Positions 24,363-37,107 of a stretch of DNA of 64,000 nucleotides are shown piece by piece; the stretch's first letter is position 1; every line of letters begins with the position of its first letter. Position numbers and translations under genes: made by a program. Source of the stretch: Adineta steineri (lineage: Eukaryota; Rotifera; Eurotatoria; Adinetida; Adinetidae); the NCBI GenBank assembly GCA_905250115.1, contig CAJNOI010000106.1:62001-126000 (forward strand), read 5' to 3'. Under the pieces are notes generated by a model that made no database searches, had not been told where the DNA came from, and saw only the letters and a list, made by a program, of their open reading frames with translations.

Positions 24363-25453
24363 ATCGAAGACAATGCAATAAAATAAATGATTATGCTAAA
24401 TCACTTAGGTATGTAAGAATTTGTATGTTCTAATATTTTTTTTTTCGCTTTAATAAATAAATATATATATATTTTTTCTTTGGATAAGATAAGGTTAACG
24501 TCGCGTCGAATCGATATTATGAAAATAAAGACAATGTATCAGTAAACAAAACGTTTACGCTTGGACGAAATTTGCATTGTGATTCTCGTAGTATGTAGTG
24601 GGCTTCTCATGAGAAAATATCAATCGAGCTCATAGTTTCGCTACGAATAGATTTCAATTAGACTAGAAAACTTCAATGAGCAATGCGAGATCAGGTCTAA
24701 ATATTCAACGGAATCAAATAGCGCCTAATAGTTTGCTTGCCAATGGAAGCTTTTTTCCGATGCATACATGATTGCTTATATATTGATTAAAGTAAGACAA
24801 AATACAGATATCCACATACTAAAATCATTGCCGTCTTTTACCGTATTCATTCGTCTGAGAAGGAATCGCAACTGACATTTTATATACACGCTTGATATTC
24901 ATAATATCGATATTTAGGTGAATTCTATATTCTAAAAATAAAAATTGATTTTCTATTTATTAATCTATATTAAATCGAATTCATTTTTCTCATTATCTTC
25001 TAGCTTATTACACATTCCTCGCGTTTGCGTTTCGCTACGAATTGAATGTACATGTATTTTCGCTTCTTCTTCTCGTTATATTTAACATTTTAATACATGT
25101 ACGATCTATGCTCGAACGATGATGAACACAATATGACGACTAATCATGCGCCACAGACAACAAATCGATTTATTTCTACAGAAACACTAACATGTGTATC
25201 TGCAAAAAATATTTGTTTTCTAATTTTTATGTATATCTTTGTTTTTTGTTTCGTTTTTTTTTCAATATGTATGATCTTACTCGTTCCGATACAACCGTTG
25301 TTACTATTGTACATATGTATATATCTCTATATATATAGAAAAAAAAACTAAAGATGAAGATGAAAATTTTTTTTTCGCAAAGGATAAATTTTTATTTTTT
25401 ATAACAATTACATATATATTTTTTATTCTCAAATGCAGATACGAACATATACA
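24363..25453. other. Intergenic spacer
   Basis: About 1.1 kb without a supported gene. AATAAA-type signals near 24382 and 24452 could end the ZDHHC6-like transcript. An 84-codon frame at 25097-25351 is a hydrophobic, low-complexity run and is not called. Confidence 0.35.
25437..25438 (+). other. Splice-acceptor-like AG just upstream of the RBM4-like start codon
   Basis: A T-rich tract followed by CTCAAATGCAG ends 15 bases before ATG 25454. It may be the 3' end of a 5'-UTR intron or a spliced-leader trans-splice acceptor; bdelloid rotifers are known to trans-splice a leader onto mRNAs. Sequence alone cannot separate these. Confidence 0.35.
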
Positions 25454-26820
25454 ATGAGTGGACCAGTTAAAATAGTTAAAACAAAATTATTTATTGGTAA
25501 TCTTGATCCATCAACACAGCCAGGTATATAATTACTTTGTTTAAGTAAATAAATACATTATTTATTTATTTAGAGGAATTAAATGAATTATGTTCACCAT
25601 TTGGTACTGTACTTGAAGCATCCGTTATTAAAGATTATGGTTTTGTGGTGAGAATATAACAAAATAGAATAGTTTTAATTTATTTAATTATTATTAATTA
25701 GCATTATGGTTCAATAGAAGAAGCTGAAAAAGCAGCGAATGCATTAAATAATAAAGATTTTCATGGTAAACGATTACGTGTTGAAGTAAGAATTTAATTA
25801 GTTTGAAATTGTTTTTCTTTAAATAAAACTTTTTTTTGTAATTAGCTTTCAACAAGTACAGTACGGCATCGACCTGGTCAACCAGAACCTGCTAGCGCTT
25901 TACGACAGTAAGATTATAATTTAATTGAATAGCTGGAATAGAAGATTATCTTCTTCTTCTTTTTTTAGTAGTTCTCGTGCTCGTACTACAGCAAGAGGCA
26001 ATTATAATGGTGTATCTCGATATCATTCAGGTACATCAGGCGGTGGTGGTGGAGGTGGTCCAGTACGTCATACTGCATCATCTTGGGCTCGCAATGAATC
26101 TCGTCCTTATAGCAATATTCCACTTAATCATGGTACATATGATCGATCTCGTCCTTATGACATTCGATCAGATTCACGACGTTATTATGATGAACGACGT
26201 GATAATGGTTATGGTACTGAATATGGTGAACCAGCTTATCTCAATATAAGTAGCGGTGGACAAGAAGGAGCACGTCACTATCGTGATCTACCTGCACATA
26301 TTCGTGCAGATGAATATGATCCGAGTCGGTAAGAAGACCTTTTTTCTTTTTATAATGTCGGATTTTTCTTTTCTTTTTCTTTTATAGATCTTATGATCGT
26401 CATTTAAGTACATCAGCTATTGATCCATATTATAGTAGTGGTATACCTCACGAACCTCCACCGCCACCACCACCCGCCGCAATAGATCCTTATCAGAATT
26501 ATGATCCCTACCAAAAACATTATGCTAGTCGACCACGTGATCCGGGATATCCCGATCAACGGTTTGTATTTATTATTTATTCTTGATAAAATAAAGAATT
26601 TTTATTATGTAGTGATTATGATGTTTATTCAAATTATCGTAATGGCTCATATGGAATAACGAGTAGTCAAGGACAATTTCGACATGATTTACCTGTCAAT
26701 TTACAACAACAACAACAACAACCACCACAGGGTGTTTATCCACCATCGCATCGACAACATCATTCATATGCAAGTGGATCATCTAATCTTGGTCAATATT
26801 ATGGTGCTCAGCAACGTTAA
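25454..26820 (+). CDS. RBM4/Lark-like single-RRM RNA-binding protein
   Basis: Seven exons (25454-25523, 25574-25647, 25702-25785, 25846-25907, 25969-26328, 26388-26561, 26613-26820) give 343 aa with every junction in frame. The N terminus is one RRM: RNP2 KLFIGNL at residues 11-17, RNP1 degenerate as DYGFVHYG near residues 45-52, ending GKRLRVELSTSTVRHRPGQ. That tail resembles the second RRM end of RBM4/Lark (GKR.HV.LSTS..R..PG) and is also near RBM14. No CCHC knuckle follows. The rest is Arg/Tyr/Gly-rich low-complexity sequence with poly-Gly, poly-Pro and poly-Gln tracts, typical of RNP-associating disordered tails. The expected role is mRNA splicing or translation control. The stop lies only 160 bp before the NUDT17 start. 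Confidence 0.75.
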
Positions 26821-26978
26821 TCTTTGATCATAGAACTAAATCATTTTAGTGTATATATACATAAACTGTTTGTTATTGTTTTGTTTCTTATATCTATCGC
26901 AAAGAAAAAAAAAGAAAAGTCCTTAGTCTGTACAATGTGTTCTCTTTAACTCATATTTTTTTTGTTCATGTTTATGTT

Positions 26979-26980
26979 AG
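26979..26980 (+). other. Candidate trans-splice acceptor directly before the NUDT17 ATG
   Basis: The T-rich stretch from 26957 ends in TTTATGTTAG and the start codon follows at 26981 with no base between. The preceding gene's stop is only 160 bp upstream. A leader trans-splice acceptor in a two-gene operon would look like this; an ordinary 5'-UTR intron is the alternative. Confidence 0.4.
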
Positions 26981-28036
26981 ATGACAGATGATAAGAAATA
27001 TAAAATTAAAATCATATTAATTGATATTAATGGAGAAAAAATCTTTCCAGAATTTATTACTGTAAGTTTTAGAAATAGAATATCTTTTATATATTCTTTA
27101 TAAACTCATTATTTTAGCCATTAGTTCATCAATTAAAACCGAATAGTGAAGATGTTCATGTTGATATTCATTTTGAAAATGATCAATTAATTATTAAACG
27201 AGATGATACATCAGTAATTTTATTTCGCGTAAGGTTTATTTTCTATATTATAATTATCATTAAAAAACTGTTTTATACTTGCTTAGCGTCCAAGTTATTG
27301 TCCGTTTACTAATCTTCATTTCCAAAATAACTCTTCTAGCATTCCTGATAATCCACTTAATTCCATTGCTGTTGGTGTAGTTATACTTTTTGAATCACAT
27401 GATCATCGTGTTCTTTTAACAAGACGTGCAAGTCATATGCGAACATATCCATCATGTTGGGTATGTCCTGGTGGTGGAATTGAAAAAAATGAAACAGTAT
27501 ATATATATTTATTTTACCTTTCATGCAAATATTCAATCAATAAATTTAGTTAATTCAAGCAGGTATTCGTGAATTATATGAAGAAGTAGGTATTGAAGTA
27601 AATGAGAATGAACTTGAAACATCACGCATATTAGCTTCATGGGAGGTAAATAAAACAATAAACATCTATTCGTATTCTAGTTATCTATATATATTTATTT
27701 TACTAGTCATCATTTCCAGTTGAGCTTACACATGGTCTACCACGTCGTCATCATATTGTAGTTTATGTACATGTACGTTCATCGAGAATAAGTGATGAAA
27801 TATCGATTAAAATTGATCCAAATGAAGTCGATGCTTATACATGGCTTTCATATGAACAAATAGGAAATATCTGTAACCGAACAGATAATTTGCGTATGTT
27901 TAATGCACATGTTCATCAGACGGGAATGTGTGAATTACCATTTGATGTACTTACGATAGCCAATTATAATGCAAAAGAGAATCTTACGAGTGGTACACGT
28001 TTTGCACTTGAACAACTCTATGTTTTAAAATCATAG
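26981..28036 (+). CDS. NUDT17: Nudix hydrolase, NUDT17-like
   Basis: Five exons (26981-27061, 27118-27228, 27287-27496, 27550-27645, 27707-28036), all phase 0, give 275 aa. The Nudix box spans the exon 3/4 junction: GGGIEKNE, then LIQAG, then IRELYEEVGI, preserving the G-x5-E-x7-REUxEExGU catalytic pattern with the metal-binding Glu residues present. Around it, VLLTRRA, SCWVCPGGG, LPRRHHIVVYVHV and SGTRFALEQL match NUDT17. Nudix enzymes hydrolyse nucleoside diphosphates linked to another moiety; the substrate of NUDT17 is not established. A TAG in frame immediately upstream of ATG 26981 fixes the start. The close spacing behind the RBM4-like gene suggests shared transcription. Confidence 0.88.
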
Positions 28037-28509
28037 ACGAATGCTTTTAAATTTTTTTCCGCACTATTTATGACTGACATTTAGAGGTCTCAATAACATC
28101 TTGTCTTGTCGATCAAACTACGAATAGTTTGTGACATTGGTTTTTTTTCTTCTTCTTTTTCTTATCATCAGACACATGTTGACCTTCTTGGTAAAGACAT
28201 TATTCCGCTGAAGAAAATCTAAAATAAATATTTCCACAAGTTACGTTTTCCTCAAGGTTAAAATTTAAATATTACAACTCATACGTAGAGTGACATGATT
28301 GGTTAACAGGCGTTGCTTTTTCTTTCTAGATTGATATTTCATATACATTTTCTATTACTCTATAAAAAATAACATTCCTGTCATTGATGTCATCATTCTC
28401 AGGCGAGTAAGACGTTATTTCATTTACATAACGAACAATATTTTCATTTGTTTTGTTTTTTTTAGTTTTCTAATGAACCAAAGTCCTTGGTTTAGTGAAA
28501 AGAATGCTG
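28037..28509. other. Spacer before assembly gap
   Basis: NUDT17 3' flank with an AAAATAAATATTT signal at about 28220. No gene is seen up to the N run. Confidence 0.35.
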
Positions 28510-28609
28510 NNNNNNNNNNNNNNNNNNNNNNNNNNNNNNNNNNNNNNNNNNNNNNNNNNNNNNNNNNNNNNNNNNNNNNNNNNNNNNNNNNNNNNNNNNN
28601 NNNNNNNNN
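28510..28609. other. Assembly gap (100 N)
   Basis: Exactly 100 N, a common scaffolding placeholder, so true length and content are unknown. An open frame crossing it is meaningless. Confidence 0.95.
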
Positions 28610-30789
28610 GTTGTCGTCAAGATGTGGAGTGTGTTGGCATTGCCATTTAAATTTCGAATTGTAGTCGAACGGTGCCGCTCTATCTATAATTTAGATAGAG
28701 TGATATAACCGTTGGGTTGTGTTCAGTTGATTGTTTGTTAGCTGCTTGGAATTAAGAACAATTAAAGTATTACTTACTAGCTTGCGACTTGGACAAGCTT
28801 ATATGCTGGTTTTTTGTTGAGTGATATGCATGGTAACGCGGTGAGTTGCCTGTAAAACGTAAAGTTAGATCGGTGGCGCCGTGTTTAGTCTCAAGTGTCG
28901 ACGGTGTGCTATATTCTCATAGGTGTTCGAAGAAAAATTGAAGAATACCATATGTATCAGAATAAAAATTCAAAATTTTACTACATGTTGTTAAGTTGAT
29001 ACGTTCATTAGTGACTGAGTTGGTGAACGTTTCAATATGTTGATACTATCGAGTGTATCTGGTAACACGGTCTCTCGCTCTGCGCATATAGACATTCAAT
29101 GGAAATATGCCGAGCCATAAAAAAGAGTAAGCTATATGAAAGATGGTTTTTTAGAAATTGAGAAAGAAGAATGTTGGTATGATATCATTGAAAAATAGGA
29201 AAATTAGCTTTCTTTAATAATACTATCTTACCAAATACAGTTTTTAATAATTTTTCAAGAAGGGAAATAAACTTATTACTGCAATCCTCGTGTCATTTGT
29301 AGATAAAGTCGTTATTGTACTGTTTTTGTCCGGAGTCTAAGTTACCAGGCGCATGTTTGTTTTGACTATTCCGTAACAGCCATCAAATTCAAAGCTTTAT
29401 CATACAATAGCATGTGTTCAGGACTACAAAACTTCATATTATCCAGACTTAAAAACTATTGATCACTTAGCTATGCGTCGACGCATTTTTGGCGATTTTT
29501 TGCCGACTTCTGGTTGAAAGACTGCAATTTCAGCAGAAATAAGTATTCTATTCGGGATCAGCGTCAAAATCTAAGTGGATCCATATATGTTTCGAGCCCT
29601 TGCGGAAAAACCTTTTTTCATAAGAAAATGACCACGCTACCCTCCCACAGTGGGCAATTTCTATAGGGCATGTGGACATGACTTATTTCATGTTAAAATC
29701 TCAGTTTTTTTCACAGAAATCCTAGTTTCTACTCTTCAGTAATAGCCACTAATGAAAAAAAAGTGAGATGCAAAAAAAAAAATTTTTAATCAAAAATCCC
29801 TGAGGGGGCCCTTACCCTAATTTTTTGTCAAAACCTTTTTTATTGTAAAAGCTAACAAATCATACATCAGTTGATGCAGTTTTATGCGCTGATTCTAAAT
29901 ATGATATTTATATTGAATACAAAACATTTCTTAGTCAAGAAAAATATGGTATACCTGAAAAACCATGGTTTTTTCGAAAGCATTCTGTATGGTCCAGGAA
30001 CATTTATACTAATTTATGCTACCTGTGGTGATAGCGGACATATGGGGGAACATTCTGGCAAAGTTTGAATAAGTTTCGAATTGGGGGCTGAAGGGGGCGC
30101 TCGTTTTACTAATATAGTCGTTTGGTACAGCACTATGGAAAAAACGAAAATGTTTTTCTAAGAAACCTTCAGTAGTAATTGACCACTTTTTAATTATAAA
30201 TAGGTAGCTGATATTATGCAAATTCATAATATATATTGTTTTTGGTTGTCACTTTTCAGTGGATTCTGTAAAAAAAACTGTACGTGTTGTATAGATGGAC
30301 CTATTTTTAGGCTGATCTTTTATTATTTTCAATTCGCTCATTTTTTCACTCTAGATGAACGGCGTATTAAAACTTTTAACACCATTAAGTAGTCCATAGT
30401 CTGAAGGATATCTAACACTAGTTGAATCTTACAAAAGTGTACTTTCGATTTTTCACCTAATGTCCACTTAGTTGCTCACTGTGCCACCCCCACACCCAGC
30501 GTACAGTTTAGAAGTGAAATTTGCTTCTTTGTATATCTGTCAATTAATCTATGAAAGAAGAACTCGTTACAGTTTATATCGAAAAAGTGAAAAAGTATAA
30601 AGAAAATACTATTTTTAATTTATGTATGATAAGTTGATAAGAAAGATTATCAAAGATATACAAACTAGACTTGAATTTATTTGTTAAAGGTCTTTTACTC
30701 TTAGTAACTATAGTTATTTCATATTATATATTTTAATCATACAGAGATTTCGCTAAAAGTATGATATAAGTGGTTAGCAATATTGATTA
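28610..30789. other. Atypical non-coding block, possibly decayed mobile DNA
   Basis: About 2.2 kb with more G and C than the flanks, including CCCTGAGGGGGCCC-like and GGGGGCTGAAGGGGGCGC stretches near 29798-29815 and 30085-30105. No reading frame is long or domain-like. A hairpin-like CTCTATCT...AGATAGAG lies near 28678-28701. Adjacency to a gap suggests repetitive sequence that the assembler could not close. Confidence 0.3.
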
Positions 30790-30867
30790 TTGACTTTGGA
30801 GAAAAATATAATAGATGGATTGAAAATTAGATTTAGACTACGTGTACAGCACAAATCTAGTTTCAAT

Positions 30868-31086
30868 ATGAAGGCATATGAAGTAAGTAGCAAAAATGTG
30901 AAATATTACAAAAATATTATAAATAGAATGAAAGCAATTAGAAATGTCCATAGACGATATGAACATTTCAAACATTATCCACAATTATATAAAGAAAAAA
31001 TTCGTGATAATGTTATTGCTATCTCTGATGTTAGTGAATCAGTTAAAGATATTTCTCATAATTCTAAAATTCTAATAAATAAATAG
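30868..31086 (+). CDS. Short hypothetical ORF, possible gene fragment
   Basis: From ATG 30868 the frame runs 72 codons to TAG 31086 and is Lys/Asn/Ile-rich and probably helical (KNVKYYKNIINRMKAIRNVH). The frame is open upstream of the ATG to about 30790. I recognise no family and see no splice partners, so this may be a remnant exon or chance. Confidence 0.2.
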   Translation: MKAYEVSSKNVKYYKNIINRMKAIRNVHRRYEHFKHYPQLYKEKIRDNVIAISDVSESVKDISHNSKILINK

Positions 31087-31379
31087 GAAAATAATCAAGT
31101 AATTATACTTAATCGAATCGATAATTTACATGAAATATATCAATAGATTTATTTAAAACAAGGAAAGAAATTTTGATGAATTAAAAAGAAATAAGTATTT
31201 CTTCATGATTATTATGTATGGGGCAAAATTAAGAAATACTAATGAGTCAAGTGGAAATGTATCATTTTGATCTAAATTCTTTGTTATTTTAACAATCAAT
31301 GAGTCACAACTGAAATTAAAACTTTTCAGCTAAGATCATTTTTATTTTTCTCAATAGCAATAAAACAAAATTTCATTTT

Positions 31380-31895
31380 TTATTGGTCTTTTTTTCCTTT
31401 TGGTGGTTTACGGACATCTTTATTTGGTGATTTTGATGATGATGATGATGATGCATTATTTTTATTTGTTTCTTTAGTTGAATTAGATGGTTTTTGCCAT
31501 TCAACTGGATTATTACGATACATTGGCCATGGTGGAATTGTTAACTATAATAAAAATAGATTTTTATTTAATAGATAATTATCTTTATAAATTATAATAC
31601 GTACAACAGCAGAAACTAAAACGCCAAAAAGAACACTATAGATCGTCATACTAAATTGTTGCATCATATAACCAGCAAGAAAACCAATAAGCTATTGATA
31701 AAAAAATAAATAAGACGCAAGAAAAAAATAAAAATATCAAGTCTTACACCAAAAAAAACAATAATAACTTGAAATAGTCTTTCAGCCATTTTTTGACCAC
31801 GAAAATCCTTCAAAATAAAAATTGATAATTCCAGTAAAAACAGTTAAATTTTTTTTTACCATATGCGTTGGAAAGGGCCATTCGATATCAAGCAT
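31380..31895 (-). CDS. SPCS1: Signal peptidase complex subunit 1
   Basis: Four minus-strand exons (31860-31895, 31748-31807, 31605-31691, 31380-31544), all phase 0, give 115 aa. The order is a short N-terminal segment ending FPTHM, then DFRGQKMAERLFQ, a first membrane helix, a GYMMQQF turn, a second helix ending in VVLTIPPWPMYR, and a Ser/Lys-rich charged cytosolic tail. This DxxGQKxAE, helix, turn, helix, LPPWPxYR-type order is that of SPCS1, the small two-helix subunit of the ER signal peptidase complex. The length is close to human SPCS1 (about 100 aa). It is head-to-head with NEK1, 302 bp between start codons. Confidence 0.92.
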
Positions 31896-32197
31896 TTTTT
31901 AAGTTTAGGCAGCAACGAACGATAATTCTGTAATAAAAATAAGTTAGTTTAGTCTTACAAAGAATCGTTTGATTGACTGACACGCCATAGTACCGAACCA
32001 TTGGTCTATTCTTTAGTCCTGATGTCGCCACTGTTGATTTCTTTTTTTTCCTTCTTAAGTTAGAGGCTATATCGATGGTAATATGTTCGAATGAATATGG
32101 TTACTAATCCAAAAATGATTCATGTTTATTGATTCACGTCAATATACATTTGTTCGTAATAATAATAAAAAAAAATTGACGAACATTTAATAATTCA
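31896..32197. promoter_or_regulatory. Shared divergent promoter region, SPCS1 / NEK1
   Basis: 302 bp separates opposite start codons, so both promoters should lie here. The sequence has T-rich and A-rich tracts; no specific site is claimed. Confidence 0.4.
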
Positions 32198-35100
32198 ATG
32201 GAAAAATATAATAAACAAAAAGTAATAGGTTCAGGTGCGTTTGGTCAAGCATGGCTTGTTCAATCGAAAAGTGATTCAAAAAAATATGTTATGAAAGAAA
32301 TTAAAATTGCTAAAGTAAATTCATTTGTTTTTTATAAAATAAAATTATATACGATTTGTTTTTTATCAGATGGGTAAAAAAGAACGTGATGATTCAAGAA
32401 AAGAAGTATATTATTAAACAAAATAAATTTCTTTTGAAACTTTAATTCAATTTTAGGTTAAAGTTCTCAGTGAAATGAAACATCCATATATTGTTTCTTA
32501 TATTGAATCATTCGAAGGTATTTTATTCCTAACAAAGTTATCATTTGAAATAATAATATTAAATTTTTATTTAAATTAAGATCCAACAAGTTTATTTATC
32601 GTCATGGATTTTTGTGATGGTGGAGATTTACATTCACGTATCCTACAACAACGTGGAGCTTTATTTAAAGAAGATCAGATACTTGATTGGTTTGTGCAAA
32701 TAACTTTAGCACTTAAACATGTGCATGATCGAAAAGTACTTCATCGTGATATTAAATCACAAGTAAATGAAATAAAATCTATGATTGAATTTTTTTTAAA
32801 ATTTTTTATTTTCAGAATATTTTTTTAACAAGTGATGGTTTAGCAAAATTAGGTGATTTTGGTATATCAAAAGTTTTAAATACGTAGGATTCTTTTTTAA
32901 ATAATCTTCTATATATAAAACAAGATTTATTTATATTCTTCTAGTACATGTGAATTAGCTCGTACACAAATAGGTACACCCTATTATTTATCACCTGAAA
33001 TATGTCAACAAAGACCATATAATAATAAATCTGATGTTTGGAGTCTTGGTTGTGTTTTATATGAAGTAACCACTCTTAAACATGCTGTAAGAAATTTTTA
33101 AATAATTTCTCATAATAATTCGTTTTTTTTTGCTTTTCAGTTTGATGCTAATAATATGAACGGTCTTATAATGAGAATTGTTCGGTAAAAATAGATATAT
33201 TTTATTTTTTCTTTATAAACATGTTTTCTATTGTTAGTGGTTCATTTAATCCAATACCTGCAACGTTTAGTACTGATTTACGAGGTATAATAACACTGAT
33301 GCTTAAACGAGAACCACGAGAACGTCCTTCTGTAAATACGATTTTAAAAAAACCATTTATCTATCGTCGCATTCCAAAATATTTAGCAGATGAAGTATTT
33401 ACTTTTTCTTGTTGGAAATAAAATTTTCACATGTTTTATATAACATAGGTACAACAAGCTGAGTTTGATCATACTGTTTTACATGGTCAAAAACTATCTT
33501 TTGATGCTGCTCATCCAAATCCATCACCAGTCAGTCGTCCGCTAGTAGTTCCAAAATCAAATGTTTTACATCAACCACCAGCGTCTGCTCGACCAGGTTC
33601 AGCAGCAGCAAAAGTACCATTATATGATCCAGTTAAAGTTTATGCCAATCCTTCACCTATGAGACGTCCAGCTTCTGCAACTCCTAGTCCTGCAAATCGG
33701 TTTGTTAAAGATCATAATTACTAATTATAGATTTTTGTTTTCAGTGCACCACCAGTCAAAAAATCGAATGCAGTTACTCCAAAACCAGTTATATCTGTTG
33801 AGAAAGAGAATGAAATAGCAAGACAACGCAGAGAAATTCATAGAAAAAAAGAGGAAGTTCGTTTGAAACAAATAAGAAACAATTATTTTCATAGAAATTC
33901 ATTTTTCCTTATGTTTAGGTAGAAAAGTTAGAGAAAAGACGACACGAATTATACGAAAACGAGAAAAAATCACGTATTCAACGTGATAAATATCGTAGTC
34001 CTTTGTTATCATATAATAGTGGTTCGGTAAGACTATCGTTATTATTAGTATATATGTATTCATTTTCGCATCATAGGATCAATCAGATGTAAATAAACAG
34101 CCTCCTCCACCACCACTAATAATTCCACAACCTAAAATGAATCAAATATCAGCAAGAAAACCAGTATGTAAATTAATGAAAATTTACTTTTTTATACTTA
34201 AAAAACATTAAAGGTTGTAGCATCACCGATTCCAAGTACACCTAAAGCAGGTAATTATGATCAATATCATGCATTCTTAGATCAACATAAACAAAAAATG
34301 GCTGATGGAGAACGCAATATGGATGATTGGACTAAAAGTCTATATAAATATTAGAAACGAATTATGAAAAAAAAAATTTTTATTTTAGATAATCAAATGC
34401 AACAACCTAATTCTCATATTCAAGTATATCAAACACCACCTCCTGCGAATCAAAATTTTCGTCCAACTCCAGGGTAAATATTTATGATTATGCTAATAGT
34501 AACCCATTATGAATTTCTTATTTTAGTGCAAATGTTGGTCGACCACCAGCAGTAAAAAATGATTATTTCGAAAATAGACGACAAGCTCAATTCAATAAAG
34601 ATCGTGGACAAGGTTTTATAGGTGTAAGATAGTCCTTAAATTCTTTTTTTATTTCGATCATAAATTAATTAAGGGAGCTGCTGCTGCTATTAATCCAAAT
34701 ATTGGTCAAGTAGCTGAAGTAGAACGAAATCTTGATGAAATTCGTCGAAAAAATCTCGTAGGTAAACGTGAAATAAATAATAAACCACCAACTGCATTTA
34801 AAAAATTTGCTGCGAATAAAGTAATTGAATATTTTTGTTTTATTTAATTTATCTTATTATCGAATATTATTTTTAAAGCCATCCAATAATATTCAAGTTG
34901 ATGATCGATATCGTTCAGCTTATGATCAACAGGCTATTATATCTCAAAGAGAAAAAGAAGTAAATATAAATAATGTAATTATTATTCTTATTTATTTTTA
35001 AATAGAAAAAAGCTGAAGAAGCAGCGTTAAAAAAGATTGAAGCAGTTAATAATAATCTCACTGAAGTATTGAATGATCTTGGTAGTCGACCATCAAGGTT

Positions 35101-36550
35101 TGTATATAAAATTATTCTGTTAGTAAAATAATGCTTTTTTTTTGTCTAGTGCAAATCAAGAAAGAAAAAAGAATATTTTACAAGATCTGAATCAAAAAAG
35201 TGCTCGAGAACGTTGGAATGAAAAAGGTGGACCACCAAAAGTTCGTTCACAATGGAATCAACAAGCACCTCTTGATTCAGCAGTTCTTAATCGTCAATCT
35301 ATAATGAATGATTCATGTTTATCAGATCTAAATATTCAAGGACAAGCTATGAATTTGGAAAGACCAAATACACCGAATCGACAACAATGGGGTGCAGCAC
35401 CACGTGGTACAATTATAAGTGTACTTGAACATGCAAATGTTTATGATAATACATTAACAAGTACAGTTAATACGGTAACATCAGATATTGGCTTAAAAGC
35501 ATTAGCTAATCGAGTTAATCCAAATCGACACAATGAAACTTATGTTATTAGTAGTCCAAAACCAGTTATTTCTTCTAATACTACGACAGATGAAATATCG
35601 AAAAAACCAAAAGAAAATGATTTAGTTGTTGAAGATTTACATGGAACATTGACTGAAGACAAAAAACAGAGGTATAAAAGAAAAATGCAATTTTTTTTAT
35701 TTGATAATTTTGTTATTTAATTCTAAAATAGAACTATATCAGCATCAGACAAAGTTGAACTTATCGAATGTTTAACAACAGGACGTCTTGATGCCAAGAA
35801 TAAATTTGTAAATGACTTGTTTTTTTTTTTCAAGACATATTTATAGTAAATATCTTCTTTTTAAGCTTCTTCGAACTGTTTCCAATCCCGAATTACATAA
35901 AATTGATGAATTACCTGAAGAAACAACAACGATTAAATTACATAAATTAAATCGAAGTTTAACTGATATTGTTCAATCATCACAAGAACCATTATTTTTT
36001 GGTACTAAAAAAGAAATTACTCGCACTAGTACTAGTAGTAGTGACTCGAATTCAAGCGGTGAAAAATCTGATGATGATGAAGATATACAGACATTAAAAC
36101 AAGCTTATCAAAGTTTGTTAATCGATGATGATGATGACGAAGATGAAGATAAAATGAAACATTGTGCAAGTGAACCTGTTATACAGAAAGATGAGAAATC
36201 AAGAATATCACTCACAGAAGATGATGATGATAATGACGATGATAATATTTGGTGTAATCTAGAAGATGAAGATAATCTTGAACAACGTGTTAAACTTGAT
36301 GACGAACGAGAAGAACAATTACGTAAAATTCTCGGTGATGAAACATTAGAAATTGTACGTCAAGCACTCAAGGTATACAAATTTCTTTATCATAGTCTAA
36401 AAAATATTTCATTCTATTTTCTATTAGCAAAATGAAGGAGTTGATCCTGATATTATATCAAGTCTTTTACCAGAAGATAAACGTTATATAGTTGAAACAG
36501 ATGCTTTTTTAACATTGATTACAATGAATGCAAGATCAATGAAAAAATAA
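32198..36550 (+). CDS. NEK1: NEK1-type NIMA-related serine/threonine kinase
   Basis: Twenty-two exons are traced: 32198-32314, 32370-32406, 32457-32517, 32581-32762, 32816-32883, 32945-33086, 33141-33184, 33238-33394, 33449-33699, 33745-33856, 33919-34026, 34077-34163, 34214-34337, 34389-34473, 34527-34623, 34674-34820, 34879-34959, 35006-35097, 35150-35671, 35732-35807, 35866-36372 and 36428-36550. About 1,070 aa result. The kinase domain has [10 protein letters not shown], the VMKEI lysine, HRDIKSQN, a DFG, and [13 protein letters not shown] in the activation segment; [15 protein letters not shown] and PYNNKSDVW are hallmark NEK1/3/5 stretches. A basic coiled coil ([15 protein letters not shown]) and acidic tail follow, as in NEK1, a ciliary and DNA-damage-response kinase. 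Oddity: exon 2 has one base too many in an A-run (32399-32403), shifting the frame unless a different exon-3 acceptor is used. Confidence 0.9.
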
Positions 36551-37107
36551 ATATCTACACATTTTTTTTCTTTATTATATACAATATATTCATTTCGGTT
36601 CCTTTTGTTTTTATATATTCATATTTAAATGTTGTTAATCGATATACAAATTTCACAAATAAAATATTTATATCAAGAATATATTAGTAATCTTAGGAAC
36701 ATTTCTGATGAGTATAATCCTAATTGATTAATTGTTTTATGTTTGCTGTTTAACAACGATTGATGCGAGAATATTTTTTTTAAAAATTCCATCCAAAAAC
36801 AAGAATGATAATATCTTTCGAGTAATTTAAATAATTTATTTGATTAATCTATTCTTCAATGATGTATTTAACACATTTTCAATATATTGTCCTTGACTAT
36901 CAATATCATCATTACACTGATTTGTGTAGATTTTTACAAAGATAAAGGATTTTTTTAATTGACGAACGCTCGTCTTTTTTATGGTTTTGAGAGGAATAAG
37001 AAAATTGAAAAATAGAGCAACAAATAAACGGTTTATATATGAATAAAAATCTACAACTATCCTTTATTCTCAGCAAAAAGAAACGTCAATCATTTCATTG
37101 AAGTTTA
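36551..37107. other. Convergent intergenic spacer
   Basis: AT-rich DNA between the 3' ends of NEK1 and the DUF4781-like gene. AATAAAATATTT near 36658 may end NEK1. No other feature is seen. Confidence 0.35.

Noticed and set aside
25097..25351. 84-codon frame before the RBM4-like gene
   Set aside because: Hydrophobic low-complexity end, no family and no conservation signal by eye; kept as spacer.
28473..28664. 63-codon frame across 100 N
   Set aside because: It exists only because N does not encode stops.
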